Of a DNA stretch of 64,000 bases, positions 35,076-45,553 are shown piece by piece (the first letter of the stretch is position 1; each line of letters starts with the position of its first letter). Source of the stretch: Rhodoplanes sp. Z2-YC6860 (lineage in GTDB: Bacteria; Pseudomonadota; Alphaproteobacteria; Rhizobiales; Xanthobacteraceae); contig NZ_CP007440.1 of the NCBI RefSeq assembly GCF_001579845.1, positions 3,618,029 to 3,682,028 of the forward strand, read 5' to 3'. The notes under the pieces are model-generated. The model was not told the DNA's origin and ran no database searches. It saw nothing but the letters and a program-made list of their open reading frames with translations. Made by a program: the position numbers and the translations under genes.

Positions 35076-35255
35076 TCACTTCCTGTTTTGCGGCTGCTGT
35101 TGCTGCGTGACTTGAGCGCCAGGACGGTACGAGATCCAATTCTCATTCCCGCAGGCAGTGCAGCGATAAATTATATGCGCAGGCAATCCCACCCGGCCGT
35201 GGTATTCCGCGCGCCCGGTGCATTTCGGACAGACGAATGGATCGAAAGCAGTCAC
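35076..35255 (-). CDS. Small zinc-ribbon protein
   Basis: A 59-residue frame from GTG 35255 with knuckles FVCPKCTGRAEY and YRCTACGNENWISY and a Gln-rich end. The start is chosen just before the first knuckle; the frame is open to 35327. It is one of several such tiny ribbons in this island, here in tandem with the preceding one on the same strand. Function unknown. Confidence 0.62.
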   Translation of the reverse strand: MTAFDPFVCPKCTGRAEYHGRVGLPAHIIYRCTACGNENWISYRPGAQVTQQQQPQNRK

Positions 35256-35395
35256 GATGGCGGTGTATCCGCTGGCGAAATAGACAGAGCGCGCGCCGAG
35301 TTTTCGCTTTGCATTCTGGCAAATCACGAGTAGACGCGATTCTGCCTTGCTCGTTGAGGGCGTCTTCTAGGGACGTCTGGTTGGCGGAGCAGGGT

Positions 35396-35790
35396 GTGGC
35401 GCCTGCAGGCGTGGTTCGTACCCATGTCCCAGGGTGTTCCGCCATCGACCGCCCCCGCTAAAGAGGGGGCCGCCCGCAAGGGCAGGGTGTCCGGATGAAG
35501 GGTCATGGCAACATGGCCTGGATAAGGGTCCGTCCCTCCGGGGTGCACTCTTTCGATGGCCGCGCAAAAAATCGCCGCGGTGGAGCGCCGGAAGGCGTGC
35601 GTGCCGCAAGGCACGCGGGCACCCCTCGCAAGGGTGCTCAACGTAGGCGTGGCGCTGACCGGCGCTCCGCTCCCTCACTCATGTGAGGGACAAAGAAGGA
35701 TAGAGGCGCTGGCCCCGCGCCTGCTTTGAAGGGGGTGATGAATCACGCCTTGATGGATGTTGAAGGGATGCGCGAGAGCGCGGGCTGTTT
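35396..35790. ncRNA. Candidate structured non-coding RNA (multi-hairpin, GNRA-type loops)
   Basis: No convincing gene lies between 35256 and 35864. The stretch contains consecutive hairpins: 35400-35411 palindrome CGCCTGCAGGCG; 35451-35470 (GCCCCC/GGGGGC); 35472-35483 (GCCC-GCAA-GGGC); 35501-35518 (7 bp, GCAA loop); 35586-35597 (CGCC-GGAA-GGCG); 35599-35616 (GCGTGCC-GCAA-GGCACGC); 35619-35637 (GCACCC/GGGTGC); 35671-35690 (TCCCTCAC/GTGAGGGA); 35704-35722 (AGGCGC/GCGCCT); 35770-35781 (GCGC-GAGA-GCGC). Five loops fit the GNRA consensus. The order and density suggest a folded RNA; GNRA loops read on the + strand favour that strand. Family unknown. Confidence 0.45.
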
Positions 35791-35864
35791 GACAATTGAA
35801 TCAGAATGACTGCGCATCTCCTTTGGCTGCTCGAAAGGCGCGCAAGCGCGCTCTCGTCGCGCGT

Positions 35865-36938
35865 TCACAGCAGTCCGGGAACGAAGCGGAACCTCACCTT
35901 GGTTCGATACTCCGCGTAGTCATTGTCGGTCATCAGCAGGTGGCGCTCTTCGGTGATGGCGCGCACCACATAGATCAGCGTCCACACGACAAGGCACGTG
36001 AGAACCCACAGCGCCTTGGATACCGCGTTGTTCGAGAACGCATCGGTCAGTGTGGGGATGGCGGAAATCCAGACGGCAATATTCTTCACAGCGTAGGCTG
36101 GGTGTCGCACCCAGCGATAGGGGCCGCGCGCGACGATCCCGCGATTGGTCAAGTTGCTGGCACGAAAACCGAGGGCGAGCGATGCCCAGGCGAAGACCGC
36201 AACCGCAGCAACGCTGATCGCGGCCAGCGTGGCTTCGAGGATCGGCGGTCCGAAATCCGCGCCATCGATCCGTTGCCAGGCAAAGAATGCAAATCCGACG
36301 TGATTGAACGGCGGATAGCAGATCAGGCACGAAACCCAGCCCAACACCGTCGGATCAACGCTCTTGATCTCGTTGCGCAGCGATCGCGCCTCGACGAGGT
36401 ATCCGAACGTGAAGATGACCACGTCGATGGCGTAGAGCGCGGCCAGCAGCAGGTAAAAGAAGCTCGAGTTCAGCCGGAGCGCCAATCGCGCATCAGTGTC
36501 GTCGGAGGTGATTTCGGTCCAGTGCTGGATCACCTCGCCGATGTTGTTGAGCAGGAATCCCAGCATCAGCGGCACGAAGAACGCTTTCAGCGCCAGGCAG
36601 AGCGCGGCCCGGCGTTTGTCCGCTCCGAACTCCGGCTGCGTTTTCGTAAACGCCCAAAGCCGGAGGTAGCCAAGAATCCGTCGGGCGTCACTGACGTATC
36701 CCGGTCGCATTGCGTAATACGGAATGAGGACGACGGCGTAGAGCGCCGAGAGCCAGATCAGAACATCCAGCGTGCCGACGGCCCGGTCGTCACCGAACAG
36801 CTGGAACTCGATCCTGACGTTGAATTCGGCCCAGAGAAAATTGTCGTCCCTGGTGTAAATCCAGAGACCCAGCAGGATCACGGCCATGGTCGCCGCGTAG
36901 TTCGTCAGGCAGCTGGTGAGCCGTCTCGGATCAGACAT
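35865..36938 (-). CDS. Isoprenylcysteine carboxyl methyltransferase-like membrane protein
   Basis: A 357-residue membrane protein with about eight hydrophobic segments. The C-terminal part carries the ICMT/phospholipid methyltransferase signature RGIVARGPYRWVRHPAYAVKN and the downstream AITEERHLL motif that binds S-adenosylmethionine. Bacterial members methylate unknown membrane substrates, and the long N-terminal membrane region is unusual compared with ~200-residue members. It is followed on the same strand by nothing and preceded by the dehydrogenase gene with a 57-base gap, perhaps co-transcribed. Confidence 0.82.
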   Translation of the reverse strand: MSDPRRLTSCLTNYAATMAVILLGLWIYTRDDNFLWAEFNVRIEFQLFGDDRAVGTLDVLIWLSALYAVVLIPYYAMRPGYVSDARRILGYLRLWAFTKTQPEFGADKRRAALCLALKAFFVPLMLGFLLNNIGEVIQHWTEITSDDTDARLALRLNSSFFYLLLAALYAIDVVIFTFGYLVEARSLRNEIKSVDPTVLGWVSCLICYPPFNHVGFAFFAWQRIDGADFGPPILEATLAAISVAAVAVFAWASLALGFRASNLTNRGIVARGPYRWVRHPAYAVKNIAVWISAIPTLTDAFSNNAVSKALWVLTCLVVWTLIYVVRAITEERHLLMTDNDYAEYRTKVRFRFVPGLL

Positions 36939-36995
36939 GGCTGGATCTTTGGCTGCACCTTTGCCGATGAACCATCCGGCCGCCGTGGTGCGGTG

Positions 36996-37865
36996 CTAGC
37001 GATCCAGGCGCGCGATCAGCGCCGATGTGTCCCAGCGGCTGCCGCCCATCTTCTGCACCTCGGCATAGAACTGATCGACCAGCGCTGCGACGGGGAGGTT
37101 CGCGCCGTTCCGCCGGGCCTCGGCGAGGCAGATGCTCAGATCCTTGCGCATCCAGTCGACCGCGAAGCCGAAGTCGAACTTGTCGTCGCGCATGGTCTTG
37201 TAGCGGTTCTCCATCTGCCAGGACTGCGCCGCGCCCTTGGAAATGGTGGCGATCAGCGCTTCGATGTCGAGGCCGGCCTTCTTGGCGAAGTGGATGCCTT
37301 CCGAGAGGCCCTGAACGAGACCCGCGATGCAGATCTGGTTGACCATCTTGGCGAGCTGGCCTGCTCCCGACGGCCCGAGCAGCTTGCACATCCGCGCATA
37401 GGCCGCGATCACCTTCTCGGCGCGCTCATAGGGGCCGGCATCGCCGCCGCACATCACGGTGAGCACGCCGTTCTCGGCGCCGGCCTGGCCGCCCGAGACT
37501 GGTGCGTCGACGAAGTCGAAGCCGCGCTTCTTCGCCTCGGCATAAAGCGTGCGCGCGATTTCGGCCGACGCGGTGGTGTGGTCGACGAACACCGTGCCCT
37601 TGCCCATGCCGTGAAAGGCGCCGTTTTCGCCGAGCGCGACCTCGCGCACGTCGTTGTCGTTGCCGACGCACATCATCACGAAGTCCTGGCCGGCCGCGGC
37701 CTCCTTCGGCGTCGCGGCCTTTTTGCCGCCGAACTGCTTGACCCACTGGTCGGCCTTCGCGCCGTTGCGGTTGTAGACGGTGACGTCGTGGCCGCCCTTG
37801 GTCTTCAGATGCCCGGCCATCGGATAGCCCATCACCCCGAGGCCCAGAAACGCCACCTTCGCCAT
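36996..37865 (-). CDS. 3-hydroxyisobutyrate dehydrogenase family NAD(P)-dependent oxidoreductase
   Basis: A 289-residue beta-hydroxyacid dehydrogenase. The Rossmann dinucleotide motif is AFLGLGVMGYPMAGHL at the N-terminus, the substrate motif is DAPVSGGQAGAENG and the catalytic Lys is in GAGQLAKMVNQIC. Members oxidise 3-hydroxyisobutyrate, tartronate semialdehyde or related acids; the exact substrate is not determined. Two ATGs are possible (37871 and 37865); GGGAGA lies at a proper distance only from the latter. Confidence 0.9.
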   Translation of the reverse strand: MAKVAFLGLGVMGYPMAGHLKTKGGHDVTVYNRNGAKADQWVKQFGGKKAATPKEAAAGQDFVMMCVGNDNDVREVALGENGAFHGMGKGTVFVDHTTASAEIARTLYAEAKKRGFDFVDAPVSGGQAGAENGVLTVMCGGDAGPYERAEKVIAAYARMCKLLGPSGAGQLAKMVNQICIAGLVQGLSEGIHFAKKAGLDIEALIATISKGAAQSWQMENRYKTMRDDKFDFGFAVDWMRKDLSICLAEARRNGANLPVAALVDQFYAEVQKMGGSRWDTSALIARLDR

Positions 37866-37979
37866 CGCCATTCTCCCTGCAAACCAGTGATCGGGTTCGA
37901 TCATTATCGTGCGGTGGTGCCGTTGACCATAGCGCCTGCGACACTATGGTGACGGCCAAATTGCGCGGGAAAATCGCCT

Positions 37980-39116
37980 ATGCCGGTCACCAAAGACGAC
38001 GTTGTTGCGAGCCTGAACAGGGTGCCGAGCCCCGACGGCACGCCACTGCCCAAAACCGGCACGCTGTCGGAGATCGTGGCAAACGATGGCAAGGTGTTCT
38101 TCTCGCTGACCGTCGATGCCGCTGTGGTGCAGGCCTGGGAGCCGGTGCGAAAGCGCGCCGAGGAGGCCGTGAAGGCCATTCCGGGCGTGCAGTCGGTGAT
38201 GGTGGCGCTGACAGCCGAGCGCAGGGCCGGTGCGGCGCCGGCCGCGGCACGCCCGGCTCAAGGCGGGGCACCCGGCAGGCAGCCGCACGGCCATGGCGGG
38301 CAGGGCCCCTCGGGGGTGCCCGGCGTAGGTTCGATCATCGCCGTGGCCTCGGGCAAAGGCGGCGTCGGCAAGTCGACCACCGCGATCAACCTCGCGCTCG
38401 GTCTGCGCGATCTCGGCATGAAGGTCGGCGTGCTCGATGCCGACATCTACGGACCGTCGCTGCCGAAGCTTCTCGCCATCAAGGACAAGCCGGAGACCAT
38501 CGACGGCAAGCGTCTCAAGCCGATCGAACGTCTCGGTCTCAGGGTGATGTCGATCGGCTTCCTGATCGAGGAAGAGACGCCGATGATCTGGCGCGGCCCG
38601 ATGGTGATGTCGGCGCTCACGCAAATGCTGCGCGAGGTGGAGTGGGGCACGCTCGACATCATGGTGGTCGACATGCCGCCCGGCACCGGCGACGCCCAGC
38701 TCACCATGGCGCAGCAGGTGCCACTCAAAGGTTCCGTGATCGTGTCGACGCCGCAGGACCTCGCACTGATCGACGCGCGGCGCGGCATCGCCATGTTCAA
38801 GCGCGTCAACGTGCCGGTGCTCGGCATTGTCGAGAATATGAGCACCTTCATCTGCCCGAACTGCGGCACGCGTCACGACATCTTCGGCCATGGCGGCGCG
38901 CGGCACGAGGCGGAGCGGCTTGGCGTGCCGTTTCTGGGCGAGGTGCCGTTGGAGATGAAGATCCGCGAAACGTCGGATGCCGGTTCGCCGATCGTGGCTT
39001 CGCAGCCCGACAGTCCCCATGCGGCCGCTTATCGCAGCATCGCCGCCAACGTGCGCGAACAGCTCGGTTCTGGCGCTGCAGCAAAGCCTGTCCCTAAGAT
39101 CGTCATCGAATCCTGA
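37980..39116 (+). CDS. apbC: Iron-sulfur cluster carrier ATPase Mrp/ApbC
   Basis: A 378-residue P-loop ATPase of the Mrp/NBP35 family that carries and delivers [4Fe-4S] clusters in the cytoplasm. An N-terminal MIP18-like (DUF59) domain covers about 1-85, then a low-complexity linker rich in Ala, Gly and His. The deviant Walker A is SGKGGVGKSTT, followed by VGVLDADIYGPSLP and VVDMPPGTGDAQ. The C-x2-C cluster motif is FICPNCGTRH. It could serve the iron-sulfur enzymes encoded nearby (NarH, CysI, MoaA, CysH), but Mrp is a general factor. Confidence 0.95.
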   Translation: MPVTKDDVVASLNRVPSPDGTPLPKTGTLSEIVANDGKVFFSLTVDAAVVQAWEPVRKRAEEAVKAIPGVQSVMVALTAERRAGAAPAAARPAQGGAPGRQPHGHGGQGPSGVPGVGSIIAVASGKGGVGKSTTAINLALGLRDLGMKVGVLDADIYGPSLPKLLAIKDKPETIDGKRLKPIERLGLRVMSIGFLIEEETPMIWRGPMVMSALTQMLREVEWGTLDIMVVDMPPGTGDAQLTMAQQVPLKGSVIVSTPQDLALIDARRGIAMFKRVNVPVLGIVENMSTFICPNCGTRHDIFGHGGARHEAERLGVPFLGEVPLEMKIRETSDAGSPIVASQPDSPHAAAYRSIAANVREQLGSGAAAKPVPKIVIES

Positions 39117-39185
39117 CTTAATCAGCTTGCGCGCCCACAAGCCCCGCGTCATGCTTTTCTCACAGCAAAAGACTCGGGGAGGCCC

Positions 39186-40289
39186 ATGAAACGCCGTCAA
39201 TTTCTGAAGGCCGCAGGTCTTAAGGCGGTAGGTCTGGGGGTGGCCGGTTCCGCGTTCGCCGCGCCGGCGATTGCCGAGTCGATGCCCGAGATCAAATGGC
39301 GCTGCACGACCAGCTGGCCAAAGTCGCTCGACACCATCTATGGCGGCGCGGAGACCTTTGCGAAGGCGGTGGCGGAAGCGACCGACAACAGGTTTCAGAT
39401 CCAGGTTTTTGCGGCGGGCGAGATCGTGCCGGGCCTGCAGGCCGCTGACGCGGTGTCCGCCGGAACCGTCGAGATGTGCCACACCTCGTCGTACTACTAC
39501 TTCGGCAAAGACCCCACGTTCACGTTCGGCACGGCGCTGCCGTTCGGCATGAACAAGCGCATGATGGATGCCTGGCTGTTCACCGGCGGCGGCAACGAGC
39601 TGCTGAACGACTTCTACAAGAAGTACAACATCTACGCGATCCCGGCCGGCAACACCGGCGCGCAAATGGGCGGCTGGTTCAGGAAGGAGATCAAGGAGGT
39701 CTCCGACATGAACGGTCTGAAGATGCGGATCGGCGGCTTCGCCGGGCGCATCCTCGCCAAGCTAGGCCTGGTCGCACAGCAGCTGGCCGGTGGCGACATC
39801 TATCCGGCGCTGGAGAAGGGCACGCTCGACGCCGCCGAATGGGTCGGGCCCTATGACGACGAGAAGCTCGGCTTCCAGAAGGTCGCGCAGTACTACTACT
39901 ACCCGGGCTGGTGGGAAGGCGGCCCGGTGATCCACAACTTCATCAACACGTCGAAATGGAATGCGCTGCCGAAGCACTATCAGGCGACCGTGCACAACGC
40001 CTCGCACGTCGCCAACTGCTTGATGGCGGCGAAGTACGACGCCAGCAATCCGGCGGCGCTGAAGCGGCTGATCGCGGGCGGCGCGCAGCTGCGGGCGTTT
40101 CCGACGCCGGTGCTGGAGGCCTCGTTGAAGGCGGCCAACGAGATTTACGCCGAGATCGGCAGGACCAATGCCGACTTCAAGAAGGTCTATGACGCGTTCG
40201 TTTCATTTCGCAACGACCAGTATCTGTGGTGGCAGGTCGCTGAGTATGGCTTCGATACGTTCATGATCCGAGCACGCACGCGCAGCTAA
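39186..40289 (+). CDS. TRAP transporter substrate-binding protein DctP (tandem copy 1)
   Basis: A 367-residue periplasmic binding protein with a Tat-like signal (KRRQFLKAAG, ending AAPAIAES). Fold signatures are WRCTTSWPKSLDTIYGGAETF, IQVFAAGEIVPGLQAADAV and AEWVGPYDDEKLGF. It belongs to the 2-oxo-acid-binding TakP-like branch of DctP proteins, inferred from the EWVGPYDDEKLGF and WWEGGP segments. First of three tandem paralogues on this strand. Its permeases are probably the DctQ-DctM pair encoded on the opposite strand at 44.1-46.3 kb. Confidence 0.93.
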   Translation: MKRRQFLKAAGLKAVGLGVAGSAFAAPAIAESMPEIKWRCTTSWPKSLDTIYGGAETFAKAVAEATDNRFQIQVFAAGEIVPGLQAADAVSAGTVEMCHTSSYYYFGKDPTFTFGTALPFGMNKRMMDAWLFTGGGNELLNDFYKKYNIYAIPAGNTGAQMGGWFRKEIKEVSDMNGLKMRIGGFAGRILAKLGLVAQQLAGGDIYPALEKGTLDAAEWVGPYDDEKLGFQKVAQYYYYPGWWEGGPVIHNFINTSKWNALPKHYQATVHNASHVANCLMAAKYDASNPAALKRLIAGGAQLRAFPTPVLEASLKAANEIYAEIGRTNADFKKVYDAFVSFRNDQYLWWQVAEYGFDTFMIRARTRS

Positions 40290-40451
40290 GGGGGGGCTTA
40301 ATCCGACTAAAGGTGATCCTCGGCGGCTTACCTCCGGGGTTTCCTTTTTCGGTCGGTGGGTTAGAAGGATTCCGTGGCCGGAGCCGGGGACCTTGGGTCT
40401 GCTGCGGCTCTACGCGCGCCGGGCGCGGCATGAACGAGAGGAAAGCAAGCC

Positions 40452-41543
<1,092 letters not shown>

Positions 41544-41572
41544 CGCGGGTATCAATAGGCGAGCAGCAAATC

Positions 41573-41607
41573 CCGGGCCTTCGCGAAAGCGGAGGCCCGG
41601 TTCTTTT
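41573..41607 (+). terminator. Intrinsic terminator after TRAP binding protein 2
   Basis: A perfect 12-bp stem (CCGGGCCTTCGC with GCGGAGGCCCGG, one T-G pair) capped by a GAAA loop, followed by TTCTTTT. It separates the second binding-protein gene from the small secreted protein gene. Confidence 0.88.
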
Positions 41608-41703
41608 GTGCTCTGTCGGCGGTCGTACGTAAAAATCTATAGTTCAGGAACGCGCATCGCAGCAAAGCGTTCCCCGCTGGGAGGACAACACAAGGAGCCA
41701 TCC

Positions 41704-41970
41704 ATGAGAGGACTGATTGTGCTGACCGCACTCGCGGGCGTGGCGCTGGCGAGCCCGGCGTTTGCTGAAGATGTCTATATCGGCGGAAGGGCCGGTGGCG
41801 TCGGAGTGGGCGTCGATGTCGGCCCGGGATATCACCGCGGCTATCGCGAACGCGACGTGTACACCTCGGGATATGATCGCGGCTATGATCGCGGCTATGA
41901 GCGCTGCCGCACCACAGTCATCCGCAGGGACGACGGATCGGTCAAGAAGATCAGGCGCTGCCGCGACTAA
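41704..41970 (+). CDS. Small secreted Gly/Tyr/Arg-rich protein
   Basis: An 88-residue protein with a clear signal peptide (MRGLIVLTALAGVALASPAFA). The mature part is Gly/Val- then Tyr/Arg-rich with the repeated unit YDRGYDRGYE and ends CRTTVIRRDDGSVKKIRRC, two Cys that may bond. An AGGAG ribosome site lies before the ATG. Similar exported proteins of unknown role are common in Bradyrhizobium-like genomes. Confidence 0.82.
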   Translation: MRGLIVLTALAGVALASPAFAEDVYIGGRAGGVGVGVDVGPGYHRGYRERDVYTSGYDRGYDRGYERCRTTVIRRDDGSVKKIRRCRD

Positions 41971-41992
41971 CACCGAGCTTCCTTCGATTGCA

Positions 41993-42023
41993 AACAAGCC
42001 CCGCCCATCGGACGGGGCTTGTT
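41993..42023. terminator. Terminator-like hairpin after the small secreted gene
   Basis: An 11-bp stem (AACAAGCCCCG with CGGGGCTTGTT) around a short loop, 23 bases after the stop codon. The following sequence has few T residues, so efficiency as an intrinsic terminator is uncertain. Confidence 0.6.
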
Positions 42024-42058
42024 CGCTCGAATCGAGGGCGCATCGAAATTTGCCCTCG

Positions 42059-42160
42059 ATGCGACCCCACGCCAAGCACGGTAACGAGTTCAAGGCGCTG
42101 ATCGGACAATTGCGCGCGGCTTGCAACGGCTGCCATGCGGCGTATCTGAAGACCGAATAA
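42059..42160 (+). pseudogene. Remnant of a cytochrome c gene (C-terminal heme-binding end)
   Basis: A 33-codon frame ending with FKALIGQLRAACNGCHAAYL, i.e. a C-x2-C-H heme-attachment motif in the position where class II-type cytochromes c place it near the C-terminus. No signal peptide or upstream cytochrome sequence precedes it: the region just before is the hairpin and junk-like sequence. It is best read as the surviving 3' end of a lost or truncated cytochrome gene between two TRAP binding-protein genes. Confidence 0.55.
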
Positions 42161-42331
42161 CGCACGGCGGATACGCGAATTCATATTGCACTGCGGGGCC
42201 CGACGAAAGGCTCATTCCTCAGCGCGCCGCATTTGCCTAGACTTGTCCTCGCTGTCGGCGTGAGAAGACGTCGCGGTTCGCTTTTGTGCCCCTTCTTGCG
42301 CCGACAAAAAAACAGGCAAAGGGGAAACGTC

Positions 42332-43420
<1,089 letters not shown>

Positions 43421-43442
43421 GCGCGGTTCTGAATGGAAAAGA

Positions 43443-43472
43443 AAAGCCCCGGAGCGCAGGTTCCGGGGCTTT
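43443..43472. terminator. Terminator between TRAP binding protein 3 and the TMEM175-type gene
   Basis: An 11-bp stem AAAGCCCCGGA/TCCGGGGCTTT with an A-run before and T-run at its end, between two convergent genes. It can act in both directions. Confidence 0.85.
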
Positions 43473-43488
43473 GTCGTTGGGGAGCGCT

Positions 43489-44064
43489 CTACGCCTTCAA
43501 CTCCCGTTCGATCCGGCGATCCGGGCAGAGCCACATCAGCGCCACCGCCACATACAACGCCTGTGCGAGCCACGGCGCAAAGAATGCCGCCGCGATCGCA
43601 ACCAAGTATAGGACGGTGGAAAGCTTACCCTTGTAGTCTCGACCGAGTGCTCTCGCCAGAACGCCGTCGCGGCCCTGAAGCCGGACGATGGTCCATTGGA
43701 GGATGAAGTAGGCGACCGCAGGCATGAGCAGCGAAACGCCATAGAGCGCGGTCGGCAGCGCGGCAAAATGATTTTCACCCATCCATCCGGTCGCGAACGG
43801 GATCAGCGACATCCAGAACAGCAAGTGCATGTTCGCCCAGAGGATGGTGCCGTCGACCTGCTCGCAGGTTTGGAACAGATGGTGATGGTTGTTCCAGTAG
43901 ATCCCGACGTAGGCGAAGCTCAGCACATAGCTCAGGAACGTCGGGACGAGCTTTGCGAGGTCCGCCCAGTTCTCGCCGTGCGGCACCTTCAACTCCAGCA
44001 CCATGATGGTGATGATGATGGCGACCACGCCATCGCTGAACGCCGTCAATCGCTCTTTTTGCAC
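43489..44064 (-). CDS. TMEM175 family potassium channel-like membrane protein
   Basis: A 191-residue membrane protein with about six hydrophobic segments (DUF1211). The channel-lining signature is RLTAFSDGVVAIIITIMVLELKVP, containing the R-x3-FSD motif of bacterial TMEM175 channels, and a His-rich segment WNNHHHLFQ follows. The start is set at the GTG at 44064 because GAGGGG lies six bases before it; an upstream GTG at 44097 would add 11 residues. It is convergent with the TRAP genes and not obviously related to them in function. Confidence 0.88.
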   Translation of the reverse strand: MQKERLTAFSDGVVAIIITIMVLELKVPHGENWADLAKLVPTFLSYVLSFAYVGIYWNNHHHLFQTCEQVDGTILWANMHLLFWMSLIPFATGWMGENHFAALPTALYGVSLLMPAVAYFILQWTIVRLQGRDGVLARALGRDYKGKLSTVLYLVAIAAAFFAPWLAQALYVAVALMWLCPDRRIERELKA

Positions 44065-44122
44065 AAGATCCCCCTCAACGGTTGCAGCCGCGCCCACGCG
44101 AGGCGCGGATGAAGCACCGGAT

Positions 44123-45553
44123 TTAGAACTTCGGCGGGCCCAATTCCAGCGGCGGCGGCGTGTCGAGGCCGGGCAGGTTGCGGAGCTGCTGCTCGATCAT
44201 GGCCGGATCGACCTTGGCGGGGGCGTCGAGCATGAAGGTCACGGTCTGCGGCCAGATGATCAGGATCGCCACCAGGATAAGCTGCAGGATCACCCAGGGG
44301 ATTGCGCCGAGATAGATGTCCGAGCTTTTAACCGACGGCGGTGCGATGCCGCGGATGTAGAACAGCGCGAAGCCGAACGGCGGATGCATGAAGCTCGTCT
44401 GCACGTTCGCGCAGATCAGCACGCCGAACCAGATCAGGTCGATGCCGAGCTTGCTCGCAGCCGGCGCCAGCATCGGGATGATGATGAAGGCGATCTCGAA
44501 GAAATCGAGGAAGAACGCGATGATGAAGACGAAGATGTTGACGAAGACGAGGAAGCCCACCACGCCGCCTGGCAGCGCCGTGAGCATATGTTCGATCCAA
44601 TCGCGGCCGCCGACGCCCTGGAACACCAGGCTGAACACGCGGGCGCCGATCAGGATGAACACCACCATGGCGGTGATCCGCATGGTGGACGACATGCCCT
44701 GATACACCAGGTCCCAGGACAGCCGGCCGTTGACCCAGGCGAGCGCGAAGCCTCCGACCACGCCCATGGCGCCGGCTTCGGTCGGCGTGGCAAGGCCCAT
44801 GAAGATGGTGCCCAGCACCAGGAAGATCAGGATCAACGACGGCACCATGCCGCGGACGCAGCGCCCGATCAGCGCCCAGCCATGGAGCGTCCGCGCCTCG
44901 GGCGGCAGCGCCGGCACGTCCTGCGGACGGATGTAGGTCAGCAGCAGCACGTAGCCCGCGAACAGCGCGATCTGGATGAAGCTCGGGCCGACCGCGCCGA
45001 GATACATGTCGCCGACCGACTTGCCGAGCTGGTCGGCGAGCACGACCAGCACCAGCGACGGCGGAATGAGCTGGGTGATGGTGCCGGAGGCTGCGATCAC
45101 GCCGGTGGTGTGCCGGATCGAATAGCCGTAACGCATCATCACCGGCAGCGAGATGATGCCCATGGCGATCACGGATGCCGCGACGGTTCCGGTGATGGCG
45201 CCCAGCACCGCGCCGACCAGGATCACTGCGTAGGAGAGGCCGCCACGCACCGGACCAAACAGTTGCCCAAAGCCTTCCAGCAAATCCTCAGCCAGCCCGC
45301 ATCGTTCGAGGATCGTCCCCATCAGCGTGAAGAACGGGATCGCGAGCAGCAGATCGTTGGAGATGATGCCGTAGAGCTGGAAGGTGAGGTTGCCGAGGAA
45401 GTCCGGACGGATCAGACCCAGCTCGATGCCGATGAAGGCGAAGAACAAGCCGACCGCGGCGAGCGAGAACGCCGCCGGATAGCCGATCACCATGAACAGC
45501 ATCATGCCCACGAACATCAGCGGGGCCATGTTGTGGGTGACGAAATCGATCAT
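44123..45553 (-). CDS. dctM: TRAP transporter large permease DctM
   Basis: A 476-residue polytopic membrane protein with about 12-14 hydrophobic segments, the transport subunit of a TRAP system that uses the sodium or proton gradient. Family hallmarks are AIPFFTLMGTILERCGLAEDLL, GAVLGAITGTVAASVIAMG, GLATPTEAGAMGVVG and ANVQTSFMHPPFGFALFYIRG. The ATG overlaps the dctQ stop by four bases. The Pro-rich C-terminal 25 residues lie outside the domain. Confidence 0.94.
   Translation of the reverse strand: MIDFVTHNMAPLMFVGMMLFMVIGYPAAFSLAAVGLFFAFIGIELGLIRPDFLGNLTFQLYGIISNDLLLAIPFFTLMGTILERCGLAEDLLEGFGQLFGPVRGGLSYAVILVGAVLGAITGTVAASVIAMGIISLPVMMRYGYSIRHTTGVIAASGTITQLIPPSLVLVVLADQLGKSVGDMYLGAVGPSFIQIALFAGYVLLLTYIRPQDVPALPPEARTLHGWALIGRCVRGMVPSLILIFLVLGTIFMGLATPTEAGAMGVVGGFALAWVNGRLSWDLVYQGMSSTMRITAMVVFILIGARVFSLVFQGVGGRDWIEHMLTALPGGVVGFLVFVNIFVFIIAFFLDFFEIAFIIIPMLAPAASKLGIDLIWFGVLICANVQTSFMHPPFGFALFYIRGIAPPSVKSSDIYLGAIPWVILQLILVAILIIWPQTVTFMLDAPAKVDPAMIEQQLRNLPGLDTPPPLELGPPKF

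Noticed and set aside
35434-35646. Possible small protein gene in the multi-hairpin region
   Set aside because: Several overlapping short frames exist on both strands, all explained by the stem-loop series; none has a ribosome site or recognisable content.
35340-35860. Group II intron or CRISPR-like array
   Set aside because: No domain V-like motif or maturase, and the hairpins differ in sequence with no regular spacers, so neither fits.
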